Positions 19,621-31,572 of a stretch of 64,000 nt of DNA are shown in pieces. The stretch is from Cordilura impudica (taxonomy: Eukaryota; Arthropoda; Insecta; Diptera; Scathophagidae). The notes beneath the pieces were generated by a model. That model was not told where the DNA came from. It saw nothing but the letters and a program-made list of their open reading frames with translations, and did not search any database. The stretch's first letter is position 1, and every line of letters starts with the position of its first letter. The stretch covers positions 196,138,920 through 196,202,919 of the forward strand of contig OY821519.1 in NCBI GenBank assembly GCA_963682025.1, read 5' to 3'. The position numbers and the translations under genes are program-made.

Positions 19621-22588
19621 CGTTCCAATTTTGAATTTCCTTACTTTGAAATAAGAGTGATAGTTTTATGAAATTGAATATTAATCATACAGCATTTTAC
19701 ATATATCAGTGAGTCGGCTAGTGATGATCGTAACAATATATAAAGATGACTCTAGGATGATTATACATTTGTTCTGTATTGTCAAAAGATAATCAATTAA
19801 AATTTTTCTTGAGTTAAATTTTGTATTTAAAATTTTTTTTTAATAGATATTATAACTATTTAAGGTCGGGGTAAGGTTTGAATTTTCATGATTTTTTTTT
19901 GAAGAGATGCATAATGTTGGATTATTTATTTCATAAAAACGTTATAGCGTAACATTTGAAGTATGTTTGAAAAAACGCTCAACTAATAAATGTTAATAAA
20001 TAAGTCCGCGACAGCAAATCTCCCCGTGGCGCCTCGAAAAAAAGTTGTTATGCGGTGAGCATCATAAGTCATTACCGGATCATGTGAAACAACAAATCGA
20101 AATGTATTTAAAAGGTGAAATGTTTCCCTAGGTAATTAGGAAGATTTTTTTTTTGGTAGCATTTTGATGAAAAACACGATTTGTTACTAAAAAAATGGAA
20201 AAAATGATAAAAATGATTTATGTGTAGAAATAGTGTAGAAAATTTCAAAACGATCGGTCAGGTAGATTATGATGTTCATGCAGTTCAAAAATGTTGTTTG
20301 CGAGAAAATTGATTTAAAGTTTTTGACATTAACGATATTACAGTATGAGGGCTTGAAACGCTGTATCTACGTTAGTTTTGCTCCGATTTACTTGAAATTT
20401 TGACACGACACTCTAAACATGTTGTATATTTAGTTTAAAACAAACTATTTATTTATTGAATCAAATAACTTTTTTAATCAATTTTTTATTCGAGCTAAGC
20501 AAATTTGATAATTGATTTCATCAATGAATGAATGAATTAATATTTTAAATTACGTGTTATTGCCCTTGTTTTGAATTTTTTGTTATTAAATTTTTTCCTC
20601 TCAAAATTTTGGCATCTCTGATGGAACTCCTTCTTGTAGTACCTTAAATTGAAATGAATAGTTTTTCGAATGCCTATGCTTCTCATTGGCGATTAATTCT
20701 TAAAACCCTCAAGCAACTAATAGTAATCTGGAGATTGCTTGTTTGGTAAAACCATCAAAGTTTATACACTATTCTGAATCAAATTTATGAGAATTAAAAT
20801 ATAGTTTGAAATAATTAATGAAATGAGTCGAAATATTAATTAAAATTATACTCAAAAATTAATCACTAGTTTTGTTTAATTCAATTTGAAACAAATATTC
20901 AACAACTTGAATTTTATATAGTGTTTTGTGTAAACTATCGAAATCAATTAATAAAAAAAAACATAATTATCTTAATGAAACAAAAAATTGTTAAATACGA
21001 AATTTAGCTCAAGGAAATTTTTAAATGAATCATTTTTTCTATATTCCTAATGGAGGTTTATAAAGCAGTTTTCAAATAGGAATTTGTTGCTAACACCAAC
21101 AATATGATGTACAGATAATTTTTTTTATGAATAAGCCCACTCAACATTAAATGTGCACAACAAATGTTATAGTGTTTCTGATGGTTACAAAGAAGACTTA
21201 CTTTGAGAATGCTCTGAAAGCAGGTATATTATTTATGCTAATATGTAACCCATTCGGAAAGATAGGATAGACAAAGTGTAGTATAAGTGCTGGCAAAGCG
21301 AATGACTTTTGCGTTTCAATTTGATTTATGTCAGTTAATTTGCAGTGATGGTAAACATAACGTATAATACTTTGTCAACGCCCACATGATATGTAATGAC
21401 TCAGTTATATAATTATATAGAATAATATATTTTTATTTACTTATATTTCAATTTGGAAACAGTGGAGAATAGTGTAAAACAAATAATGGCTAAACGTTAA
21501 AAAAATCCAAAACTAAATATTTTTTTTTTAGCAATATTGCATCGAGATTGTACAGGAAGCATTAATAATTCTTCGAAATTGTACTAAAGATAGTAATTTA
21601 GTTTCATTTGGGTTTCAAAACTGAAGCGTAAATACGATTCATTTTTGTGTGTTGATTATATGAGGCAGTTCCTTGAAAGTGTGTTTTATGGAAATAATTT
21701 AATATTAAATAAATAGCCCAACCGCTAGTCAATATACTCTTATTTTCTTTAAATTTCAAGCCCGAATTATATTCTAAACAAATTCCTGATCTGCATTCAA
21801 AACTCTATAAATACATGTATTTTTAAAATTTTTAATGTTGTTTGTGTTTTAGATATTAGTGTAACATTTTATTTCATCATTGATTAATAAAGTTTCTATA
21901 TGTATCGCTCAATCCATGAGAGATCGGCCAAAATCTAACCATACAAATATTGTATGGAATCTTTTAGATATTCCATCAATCGGACCCAAAAATATCTTTC
22001 TTTTAATAGAACCTTTCATCATTTTCAATATAAAATACAGAGTATTTCAAAGGTTTTTTAAATGAATATTAAACTTGTAAAACACCTTGGTCCAAACAGT
22101 TAAAAGTGCTAATTTAAATATGTGAAAAAATAAAAAAAATGTAAGGGGCCATATTGAATAGAAAATGTATTTAGAAAGTGCAATTGCATTGTTTTCAAAA
22201 TAATTTTATTTAAACCAATAAATAAAAAAATAAATAAAACCGCAAATATTTTGAATGATTTTGTATCTGATAAATGAAGATTCTAAACGGTTCCCTAGAA
22301 TATTTGTGTATAAGATATTAAGAACAAATGAAAATCCATGGTAAAAGCAATTTATTTTTGGTCGACCTCTCATGCAATGGGCGATATGTAGTTGTGTTGA
22401 AATTGCTACGTCTATTTATTTCTATCTCCTTTTTGTTGCTGGCCCCCTGTCAACTGACCAACAATTTCAATATTCATTTGCTTTAATTACGTTTGCAGTA
22501 GTAAATGTATTGCGTTGTTTGTAAATGTGACAATTACATTTTAATCACGATTATTTAATCATCAATCAAAGTTACGGACAAGAAAGAC
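19621..22588. other. AT-rich intergenic DNA, no recognised feature
   Basis: About 3 kb with no convincing ORF, RNA gene or in-window repeat. The 61-aa ORF at 21880-22065 has no recognisable similarity. Confidence 0.5.
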
Positions 22589-23269
22589 ATGTTGTTTCAA
22601 CAAACAAATAAACAATGTGGTAACAAACTAAACAACGACATTTGGTCGCTGGGTGTAATTATTATGACGCCTCTACAAATAACAAAAAGGATCAATACCC
22701 TTCGTCAACAGTTTGTTAGCAACTATTTGGAACGCTTAATTCAGACTTTTGTTAAAATCTATATTAATATTTTTCAGTTGTAGTAATGGTTAAATTTTTA
22801 TGGAATATTTTGTTACGAGGCATATTAATGCCTAAATGTGACAGAAGAGAAATACTTTATAAAATTGTATAATAGTGGCTTAAATGGGTTTTTGTATTTT
22901 AATCAAAATACACTCATAAAATTTTAAAGGTTAGCTTGCAATCCAATAGTAAATAGGTAAGGACCAAGCCAATAGTTTTTATTACAGTTAATTTTAAATA
23001 AAAATTCATTTGATTGTCGAAGAAATATTTATTATTATTTATTATTATTACTTATTAATTACACTAGCCAACAAGGTTTTGGACTGCAGCAACCAAATAT
23101 CTTTCCTAGGGTAATTTGGTGGGCTGAATTCGAATCTGTAATTGGTTTTTTTTTATTACGTCAGGTTTTCGAGACACAAAAAAATGTTTTTATTCGGTTT
23201 TTATATAAAAAATCATTAGTTTATTTAAAAATCAATGAATTTTCAAAAGTGAGTGACGTTAAAAGAACC

Positions 23270-23715
23270 AACAGGTTCTTTTTCACGTATTAGAGTCCAG
23301 CAATAGTCGCCCAGCATGCTTTTGTCCCAAAATCCTTGCTAATTTCTTTCAATTTTCATTAAATCTTGGTGAGCGCGCTCCCTTTGTTCGTCGCTTGTGG
23401 TTTTGTGGAAAAAAATCTAAATGCGAATGAAGAAATCTAAATGCGAATCTTGAGTGACATTCGTGCAACTAATTCGTGATAATTTTTCAATAATTCAGCA
23501 TTAATTTGTCTTTAGCTTTCACTCTTTTTGTTTCCAAGAAAACTGTACACGATGTTCTTGAAAGATTTCCAGGCTGCATATTCTTTCTCCAATAAACATT
23601 GTGAAAAATTGTCATCACTCAATAGCTTCCTAATCTGAGGGCCAACAAATATGGCTTCTTTGATTTTAGCACATTGTAGTGAAAATACCAAATAAATGAG
23701 TAATAGTTGAACGAC
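23270..23715 (-). pseudogene. C-terminal part of the unnamed DDE-like transposase, copy 2
   Basis: Reading down the minus strand from 23715: LQCAKIKEAIFVGPQIRKLL, then EYAAWKSFKNIVYSFLGNK, LLKNYHELVARMSLKI, and with frameshifts HSHLDFFP, then ERAHQDLMKIE and MLGDYCWTLIR. This is the C-terminal third of the same family as the complete copy at 38992-41973 (KLKEGMLVGPDIRKLL, LHFLHSHLNFF, GERFHQD). It continues the N-terminal part found at 26895-28011. Confidence 0.75.
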
Positions 23716-24510
23716 TTACTCGAAGTGCAAGATGATATTAACATACCTTAATTTGGCACACATTAAGTTCAACTACTTCATAACACCGCTTGGTCAAGTT
23801 ACTCATAGTTATTTAAAAGTAATTGGGTATTTTCTCTTACCCTTCTTTTGCTTAGTTGTAAGAATTATTATTGTGACGAATAAATATAATTATTGATTTA
23901 AAATTATAATAAACAGTTGGTTATGAACTACCTACACGATCAGAATGACGTGTTTCATTATTTTAATGTTCGGTAAACTCGCCGAACATAACAACATGAA
24001 GTTTTAGGAAAAACCGCTTTCAACTATGTGACGGTGATCTGTTTTGCGCTTTACTGTAACAAAAGAATTTCTGTTACAAGCAGAATAAGAAAGAAGAAAA
24101 AAATAATAACCTTGATCTTGAAATTATTTTCAAGTTCAAGTATGTACATATAAACAACACCTTATATGGTAATAGGTTGATGGCATTTTTTTTAGCAAAC
24201 TGATTTATGGCGATTTGTTCTCTTCATTTTATTGTATTAAATCATGAACACATTCATATGCAATCATGCTGGTCAAACCACGTATTTTCTTGTATTGATC
24301 TCACTTGCTCTCATAGTCATATATGAGTGGGAGTGTTATAAATACTAGAGAATATTATGAATGCATATGAATGTTCTCAATGAATTGGTGGTGATTTTGT
24401 TTGTTTAATAAACCGGTTTTTATCTGCAGAGGAATGAATGAAGAAGTTTAGCTTGATTAACAAGAGTTAAATTTAAGTCGGGGAGTTGAATTTAGATTGT
24501 TGAAGACTAA

Positions 24511-25406
24511 GGTTGAGGAAAAACCTTTTAAAACTTAAAATGTAGTGTTAAAAAAAAAAAACTTCTTAAAATTAAAATAAAAATGTAGTTAAGTAATGGT
24601 TGACGAAAAACCTATAAAAAAAAAAAAATTAAAAATGTAGTTTAAGAATTAAAGAAATAAATTTAAGTTCAGAAAATTAAAGAAAAATTAAGTTTAGAAA
24701 AAAAAAGATAAGTTTAAGAAAAAAAAGAAAGTGTAAAATTTAAGAAATAAAACCAATAAAAAAAATTAAATAAACTTTAAGAAAAAAAAAGTAACTTTAG
24801 ATTTAGTGACATTTGTACAAACATTTTTAATGAAAACATACAAATAACAACAACAATAATTAAAATACAGTTTCTAATGGAAATATATAATAATAAAACA
24901 TTAAAAACAAAACTAAATCTCCTACAACTTAATTGATCGCAGTCATCATAATTTAATGCAACAATTAAATGCTGTTATACTCCGACAGAGAGTTGAAATG
25001 TGACCGTCAAAGCAAAAAGGTTGAGGAAAAAACTCTTAAAAATTAAAAATGTAAAAACTTAAAGTAAAGTTAAATTAAATTAAAATTAAGTGTTAAAATA
25101 AGTTTAGAGGAGTTGAAGTTTTGTTTTTGAAAAGGAAAGGTTGAGGAAAAACCTCGTAATAATTTAAAATGTAGTTTTAAGAAAGAAAGTAAAAATAAAA
25201 TGTAGATTAAGTGAATTAAAAATTAGTGTAAAAGTTAAATTAAAACAAATAAAATAAAAGTAAAGTTAAGTTTAATAAATTAAAAAAAAAGAGACTAATG
25301 TTAAGAAAAGAAACGAATGTTTAGAAAATAAATAATTGAAACATAAAATAAAATTAAAACGGAGTTGAATTTTGATTTTTGAAGACAATGGTTGAGGAAA
25401 AACCCT
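24511..25406 (+). repeat. Five recurrences of a GGTTGAGGAAAAACC motif
   Basis: Seen at about 24511, 24598 (GACG variant), 25019, 25139 and 25390. Several are preceded by GGAGTTGAATTTTGATTTTTG-like sequence and followed by AATGTAGTTTAAG-like sequence, so they look like diverged units of a larger repeat. The motif can fold (AGGTT with AACCT). Function unknown. Confidence 0.5.
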
Positions 25407-25707
25407 CTTAAGAATTTAAAAATAAAAATGTAGTTTAATTTAGAAACTTTAAGAAAAAAAAAATTAGATTTTAGTGACAATTTATCTTTTTGTATTAAAT
25501 CTGTAATTATTAAAAAAAAAAAAAAAAACTAAACTAAAAATTAAATCGAGTTAAGAACTAAATTGCTATAAATATAAAATATTAAAGTTCAAATTGTAAA
25601 TTAAACATAAAAAAAAAAAAATACTGTGTTAAATAAAAAAACAAAATTGTGGTTTAATTGTGTGTAGTTTAAACTTTGTGAAAGAACATAAATTCAAAGA
25701 ACACAAA

Positions 25708-25815
25708 ATGGCAGACAAACCAAAACGTCCTCTATCCGGATATATGATCTGGCTTAACTCTGTCCGTGAAGGCTTAAAGAAGGAAAACCCCGGCCTCTGG
25801 CAACAACAACAATAA
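25708..25815 (+). pseudogene. Truncated HMG-box coding start (HmgD/HmgZ-like)
   Basis: ATG opens MADKPKRPLSGYMIWLNSV then REGLKKENPGLWQQQQ and a stop. The first 30 residues match the N-terminus of the dipteran HMG-box proteins HmgD/HmgZ (.DKPKRPLSAYM.WLN..RE..K.ENPG), which bend DNA in chromatin. After ENPG the rest of the box is missing and the frame ends in LWQQQQ. No GT donor sits at a position that would obviously rescue it, so a fragment carried within a larger insertion is likely. A first coding exon of a real gene cannot be fully excluded. Confidence 0.65.
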
Positions 25816-26600
25816 GTCGGTAATTTTGATTTTACATACGAATAATTTTCTACATTTAAATTAAAAATAAAAAATTTTATAAAATATAAATAATTTGCTA
25901 AGACAAAAAAAAAATTGTACTAAATTTGCTAAATATAAAATTAATCTAAAAATTTCCCTAAATAAAAATAAAATTGAGCTAAAATTAAAAATTATAATAA
26001 GATATATAATTTAGCTAAAAATAAAATTTTGCTAAAATTTTCCTAAAACAAAATTTTGCTAAAATTTAAAATTAACCTAAATTTAACACTATAGAAATTT
26101 AAGAGAATTTACAAAATGGTACCATATTTAAAAAAGAAAAATTTTTTGGTTAAAGTTAAAATTAAAACTAAATTTAATTTAAAAATATTGTTATTATTCC
26201 GTAGTGCTAAAATTCAAATTGAGCTAAAATTAAAATATTATTAAAAGCAAAATTTTTCTAAATTAAATTGCGCTAAATATAAATTGTGCAAAAATAGTGC
26301 TAAATTCCAATTGATAAAGTTAAAATTTTGTTAAAATTAAAATTTTCCTAAAACTTAAAAATTTTCCTAAATTTTAAAAATTACCCTAAATTTAAAATTT
26401 TCCTAAAACAGAATTTTGCTAAAATTTAAAAAAAATTCTTCTAAAATTAAAATTGAGCTATATTTAAAAATGTTCCAAAAATTAAAATTTCCCTAAAAAT
26501 TAAATTTTGTTAAACTTAATTTAAAATAACCTTAAAATGAAGGTCCAATAAAATTTTTATAAACCCAATGTAGAAACCTAATCAAACCAAATTCTTATTA
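25816..26600. repeat. Low-complexity A/T-rich DNA with GCTAAAATTTAAAATT-type units
   Basis: Diverged short repeats of the type TTTTGCTAAAATTTAAAATT and TTCCTAAAATTTAAAATT. Non-coding. Confidence 0.6.
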
Positions 26601-26894
26601 TTGAGTGGGTAACCTCCAAGTAAGATGGAGTCGAGGTAACATGGTAGGGAGGGCAAAAGGGGCAGAACACCTAGTCCCCAATCCCAAGGTAAGTATGGCC
26701 ATCCACTCATTTAGCATCCGTTTTTTTTGACAGTTTTTTTTTATAAATCGCACGGGAAAATCTGTAGTGCGGTTTCCCTGGGCCTGAGCAAGACCCCACC
26801 CATCCGGCGAGCTAGGCCCCTACGCCAGCACGTGCGACCAGCAAAGGCTCAGGGAAACAGGAAGCGGAACTTCCACCAACGCCTCACCATTACA

Positions 26895-28011
26895 ACTATT
26901 TAAATGCTGCACCATCTTTGGCCAGAGCCTGAACAAAGTTCTTAAAAAGGCCAATTTTATGTGCAGCGGCGGAAGAGGAACATCATTTGGATCAATTAAT
27001 GTTCGATTTGAAATATCTTGTTTTCCTGGTGAATACTCAGTTCTTTTTGGCCACTCTGTTCTGACGTATAGCGCGACTATCCCATAGACAAAGGAAATAA
27101 CAATATTTTGTGAAGCCTCCTTAAATACCAGTCAACAAACCAATGACCTGAAACAGGTTAACTTAGAGTTATTTACGATGGTTTATACTATATATACAAA
27201 GAAATTTAATTTACACACCTTAAGGTCACCACAGATTTTCCATTTATGATCGTTGTATTTGAGTTATGTCAAAATTTCAGTCATTGACTTGTAATTTTCC
27301 TTTGTATTAATGGCATGAGCAATTGGTATGGATGGTTTTTCATTCCCATAACGCAAAAGAAGAGCCTTTAAGCTGTACTTAGAGCCATCAATAAATAATC
27401 TTCATTCAGTTTTGTCATATGGCTGGTTCATTTTTTTCTTCAAAATAGGCAGGCAATTCCAAGCTTTTATTTCTATAGATTGTTACTTTTGTCCCAAGTG
27501 CAAGATTTTACCACTGCTTGCTTCATTAAATGTAAATCCCGAATTAGATCATTCAGCTCAGCTTGAGTCACCAATTGGCGTTCATCATCAGCTACATACA
27601 AAGTACCACTGCTGGTGAAAGATGTTTCGGACTCACTGCTCTTAGCACTGGTAATGACTGGTAATGGATCATTTGGTGGACGTTAAACTGACTTGGAAAC
27701 CTATGGGACATTCGCGTAAGTAATATTTTTTCGATTTTTCGTATTGAATCCAGCAACTTTTGTTTAACAGAGATAACAATAGGTTTGGTGGTTACTTGAC
27801 TCTCTCCAAAGTACTGGAATTGAAAATCGAAATAGATCTTCTTGCCATTTGACCACTTGTATAAAACAGTTCTGCAACTATTGCAAAACATTGTCTGTGT
27901 CCACGGTTTGTCCAAGTTTCTGACAGCAAAACCAAAACAATGTAAGTATGCATATTTTAATGATTCTGATATTGCACATCCTTTTTTTCCAACCAAGTAT
28001 TGACCACACAC
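26895..28011 (-). pseudogene. N-terminal and central part of the unnamed DDE-like transposase, copy 2
   Basis: Minus strand: FGFAVRNLDKPWTQTMFCNSCRTVLYKWSNG, which parallels FGIRFLSEAWIPKTVCTTCESGLLTWYKGG in the complete copy. Then a PSIP.A-type block at about 27320 and LPPLHIKLAF with KNFVQALAKDGAAFK near 26900. Many stops are present. Together with 23270-23715 it makes one decayed copy of the family seen complete at 38992-41973. Confidence 0.65.
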
Positions 28012-28425
28012 AAAGCAAAAATAGCTTGAATCAGTGACACACGATCTCCCTGATATGCTTAAATGGTACTATTATAAAGATTTAGAATGAATGTGGGCTT
28101 CTGTCAAATTAATAATTGTGAAATTGTAGTGTCTGTATTGACTGTTTTACAGTATTGCCAGCATGCGATAAAAAATGAGCAAGACGTGATAGCCCAATTA
28201 ATTAAAAAACCTGCGTCGTTTCTGCAGTATTTTTTTTTTAACTTGTAGATCAGTGTTATTTATTATTTTTTTCAATAGTTATGAAAAACAAATTACTATA
28301 CTACTTAACACAATTTTTTCGGTATGTTTGTTTACTTGAGTTATTTAACATTGAATTACATGAAACATCTTTTTAAACTGTATTTTACGTTTTTTTTAAA
28401 AAATATTGTTAGAATTTTTAAAATC
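28012..28425. other. AT-rich DNA, nothing recognised
   Basis: No coding sequence or repeat was identified; it may contain the worn terminal repeat of the DDE-like copy to its left. Confidence 0.4.
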
Positions 28426-29050
28426 TTTTTATACCCTCCACACCACTGTGTAGAGGGTATATATAGGTTTGTCATTCTGTTTGTAACGCATCGAAAAATG
28501 CATTTGCCACCCCATAAAGTATATATATTCTTAATCCTTATATGAACTCAAATCGATGTATCCGTCTGTCTGTTGAAGTCACGCAAATAGCAAGTGCCCC
28601 AGACCACTTTTGTGCCAAAAAAAACTAGATCATGAAATTTGATGGCATTTTTTTCAACTTTAAGAAATTAATTAAAGTCAACATATTGTTTTAGTCTCTA
28701 TACCTGTAAGTAATCAGATATGAAGTATTGTTTTATTACCACCTTGTTAACCTATTAAGCATTGAGACCGAAAATGGAAAATTTTTTTTATAAAATTTTG
28801 AAAACTCCATTTTCAAGTTTTGAAAAATATTCTTAAACAAAATTTAAAAAAAATTGATCTTGCTCTTTAAGGTCTTGTTAAATGCATGTTAGAGATTAAC
28901 TGTGTGAAATTTTAGGTAGGACAGCGATTTTATTTTTTCGGATTTCGAGAAAAAAATGGATTTTTGTGAAATATTCTGTAAATGTACTCTTTCTAAATAC
29001 TTTGTATCAAAAATTCATCACTTTTCTACTTATAAACGTTATATTTAATA
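28426..29050 (+). mobile_element. DINE-1/Helentron-like element, family 2, 5' fragment
   Basis: Begins TTTTTATACCCTCCACACCA, followed by GTGTAGAGGGTATATA and GTCTGTCTG at about 28564, exactly as the long element at 33812-37611 begins. The 3' end (GTGGAGGGTAT, hairpin, CTTCTTGTTT) was not found, so the right limit is approximate. 28583-29010 is also found at 14240-14640. Confidence 0.6.
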
Positions 29051-29856
29051 TAATTAGCTCAGGGTTTCGAAAAAAAAAAATAAGATGACCCCATTAAACC
29101 TTTTGGAATTGGGGTCACATATGACCCCAAGCTAATAAAAAACAATTTATTCAAAAAATTCAAATATTTTGTAAGTGCTATTGAACATTTAGATGCGACG
29201 CTTAAAATGTAAATGTGTAGAACTTCCGTTCCTAAAATCGGAGATAAATCCGAGAACGTTAACCCATTATTTGCTATGGCCAGCTTTGGATTAAAAGATA
29301 TTTTTCAATAAAAAATACCGAAAACGAGTTTTTCTATTAAACTCGGTGAAACCACTATTTAGAATTTAAGAAAAATAATTTGTTTAATTTTTATTTATTT
29401 AACCCTTCAGTGCTCCTGGGATCAAAATAGTCCATTGTGATATATCTTTGGTGCAATTATCTGCTTGTTACTCGTGAATATATATTAAAACAACTTTTAA
29501 CCAATTTTGTTGTAAAATTATTTTATGTATAAAAACTATCTATATTTCTCTAAATAAAATAAGAAAACCCACAAATGACCCGAAGCTAATAAAAGACATT
29601 TTATTCAAAAGAATATGATATATAAAATTTCCTAGAATTTGCACTCGAATTAAATCATTTAAAATTGAAAAAAATGAAATATTTTTTAAACTGTAATATT
29701 TGTTTTCAAAACATATTGTAAGAATTCCTTTAATCTTTTTTCTAAAAAGGTTCCTTAAAATATTAAATACAAATGAGGGGCTTAAAGCGCAAGGGGTTCA
29801 AGTGACTTATGTTTAATAATGAGAAAAAATGGGTTAAAGTTAAATTGCAATAAAAA
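29051..29856. other. AT-rich DNA with inverted GGGGTCA/TGACCCC motif
   Basis: No coding sequence. A short hairpin, GGGGTCA-CATA-TGACCCC, is at 29111-29128. Confidence 0.4.
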
Positions 29857-30544
29857 CAAGTAAGAAAATTATTGTCGGTCTAGACTGTTATCAGTTTTTG
29901 TACCCTATACCACTCTGTGGTCAGGTTATAATGAGTTTGTGCTGATATTTGTAACTACCACCTTTTATTATACCGATCGACTCAGAATCCGTTTCTATGT
30001 CTGTGTGCCCAAGTAAACCTTGTAATCGAACTGCATGTCGAAAGTATGAATATATTTTTGTGAAACTTTGTACATAAGCTTTTGTCGGCCATAGCATGAG
30101 TGGTGTTGATGAAATTGATGAAAATCGGAGCATGTTCATATAAAAATGATCTATATGATATCGAACTAAATAACCCCAAGGTCCAAATTATTATGTAAAT
30201 CTTAGTCATGTATGTTTTAAGAGTGTTTATAATAATTAATCAGTAGTCTAAAAATAAACCATGTAGTACCATTTTTAGTCGTAGTCCCCATCTATAGCTG
30301 CATCCCGATCTTCACCTAAATCTATTAAAAACCAAAAATATTACGCAGGTTTTTTTTCTCAAATTTGGTTTATGGTATATGTTTTGTTTGAGATTGGTCC
30401 ATTTTTTGACTTACTCCCCGATATGAACATCCGAAATGAACTTTTTCATATCTACGGGCTACAAGTTCATTGCAATGCAACTCGAATTTGGTATTTTCTT
30501 ATTTTCTATATATCTAGACCGACTATAATTTTCTAACTTATTTT
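29857..30544 (+). mobile_element. DINE-1/Helentron-like element (family 1), copy 5, with an inverted terminal scrap
   Basis: 29895-30544 is a plus copy from TTTTTGTACCCTATACCAC to CTAGACCGACTATAATTTTC. It is abutted on the left by a 36-bp piece of the opposite end in minus orientation (CAAGTAAGAAAATTATTGTC, 29857-29892). More diverged than copies 1, 7 or 9, so older. Confidence 0.7.
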
Positions 30545-30549
30545 CTATT

Positions 30550-30960
30550 ATCATGGTGTTGATCCATAATGAATTCCTTCTACGGGCAAATTTTTAACAA
30601 GGAATATTATTTTAGTGTTCTGAGTCATTTGCGGGATGCATTTCTTCAAAAGTTTCCAGAATTATGTGCAGACAACACTTGATTTTTCCACCACGACACC
30701 ATTTCACAACTTTTTTTTCCACAATTACTGTATTCCTCCTATTTAGCAACGTGTGACCTTTGGATATCCAATAAATGCAAAATATAAATCCGCGAACACC
30801 ATTTTGATTCGATTGAAGAGATAAAAGCCCAATCTCTGCGCGCTTTGAAGGAAATTCCGGAAATCAACTCTAACAACTGTTTCGAGTATTGGAGATAAGG
30901 TTGGCATATTTCATTTTATAAATATAAAAATCACCTTTTCATTCAAACACATCTATTTAA
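30550..30960 (+). pseudogene. Mariner transposase, C-terminal half
   Basis: Across frameshifts reads VLSHLRDAFLQKFPELCADN, FFHH, LATCDLW, then EHHFDSIEEIKAQSLRALKE and IPEINSNNCFEYW. These follow the mariner order (VL..LR.AI..KRPEL, HHDNAPSH, LAPCDF..FP, F.S.EEIKA.S...LK.IP...F..CF..W). Stops and frameshifts remove function. Confidence 0.6.
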
Positions 30961-31471
30961 TTTTAATTTAATTTTAAAATATCTATACAAAAGAAGTGAG
31001 TTATTATGTAAGATGATATTCACTAGTTAAAATGTACACTGCACAGAATCCATAAAATACAACATCCGTTGTATGACAGGCCATTATAAATTCATTGGTG
31101 ATGGAAAAAACTTTCAAAAAGGCAGATCCTAGGAATGGATTTTTTTAAACTATTTTGGGTAGTGTTGTAGAATTTGAAAGGCTGAACCAATTTTAAATTT
31201 GTAAAGTATAAAAAACTTTCTTATAATCTCCACAAACAAATAGTAGCTACATTTTTTTTTGTAAAATGTTATATTGATTACTTTGTACTTTAAGCGGTCA
31301 AAATCATATGTTAACAATAAAAGCCAATCGTTGTGCTTGGTTAAGACTAAAATTCTGTAAATTCTGTTGTCATAACAGTAAATATTTTATCACATTAGCA
31401 ACCAATAAGCTGCTATTAAATATCAGTTTATCAATCGAAAACACAGTGTTCAACTTTAGAAAAATTTGCTT

Positions 31472-31568
31472 GTCAAATTTGGTTTATGCTTATTTTCTAT
31501 GTGCAGTTAGTTGGGCCTATGAGATAGGGTCTCTAACCACATGGTATAGGGTATCATATAGTCGGTCT
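31472..31568 (+). mobile_element. DINE-1/Helentron-like element (family 1), 3' fragment
   Basis: CAAATTTGGTTTATGCTTAT through TGGTATAGGGTATCATATAG and GTCGGTCTA only. The terminal palindrome is cut in half. Confidence 0.75.
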
Positions 31569-31572
31569 AACG

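Larger units (their letters stand above)
23716..26894. other. ~3.2-kb insertion splitting DDE-like transposase copy 2
   Basis: The transposase frame stops at FVQALAKDGAAFK on the right and resumes at KIKEAIFVGPQ on the left, so this segment was probably inserted later. It contains repeated GGTTGAGGAAAAACC motifs, a truncated HMG-box coding start and long A/T-rich low-complexity DNA. A short GC-richer block is at 26740-26890. No terminal repeats or target duplication were identified, so its nature is unknown. Confidence 0.5.

Noticed and set aside
22589..22783. 64-aa ORF with a faint likeness to the C-terminal end of Bel/Pao integrases
   Set aside because: Too short and without any neighbouring retrotransposon domain or LTR.
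23716..26894. Insertion in DDE copy 2 considered as an LTR retrotransposon
   Set aside because: The two ends are not direct repeats and no gag-pol sequence is present.
29398..29836. Possible piggyBac-type miniature element between TTAACCC and GGGTTAA
   Set aside because: Only three bases of terminal match beyond TTAA; no subterminal inverted repeats.
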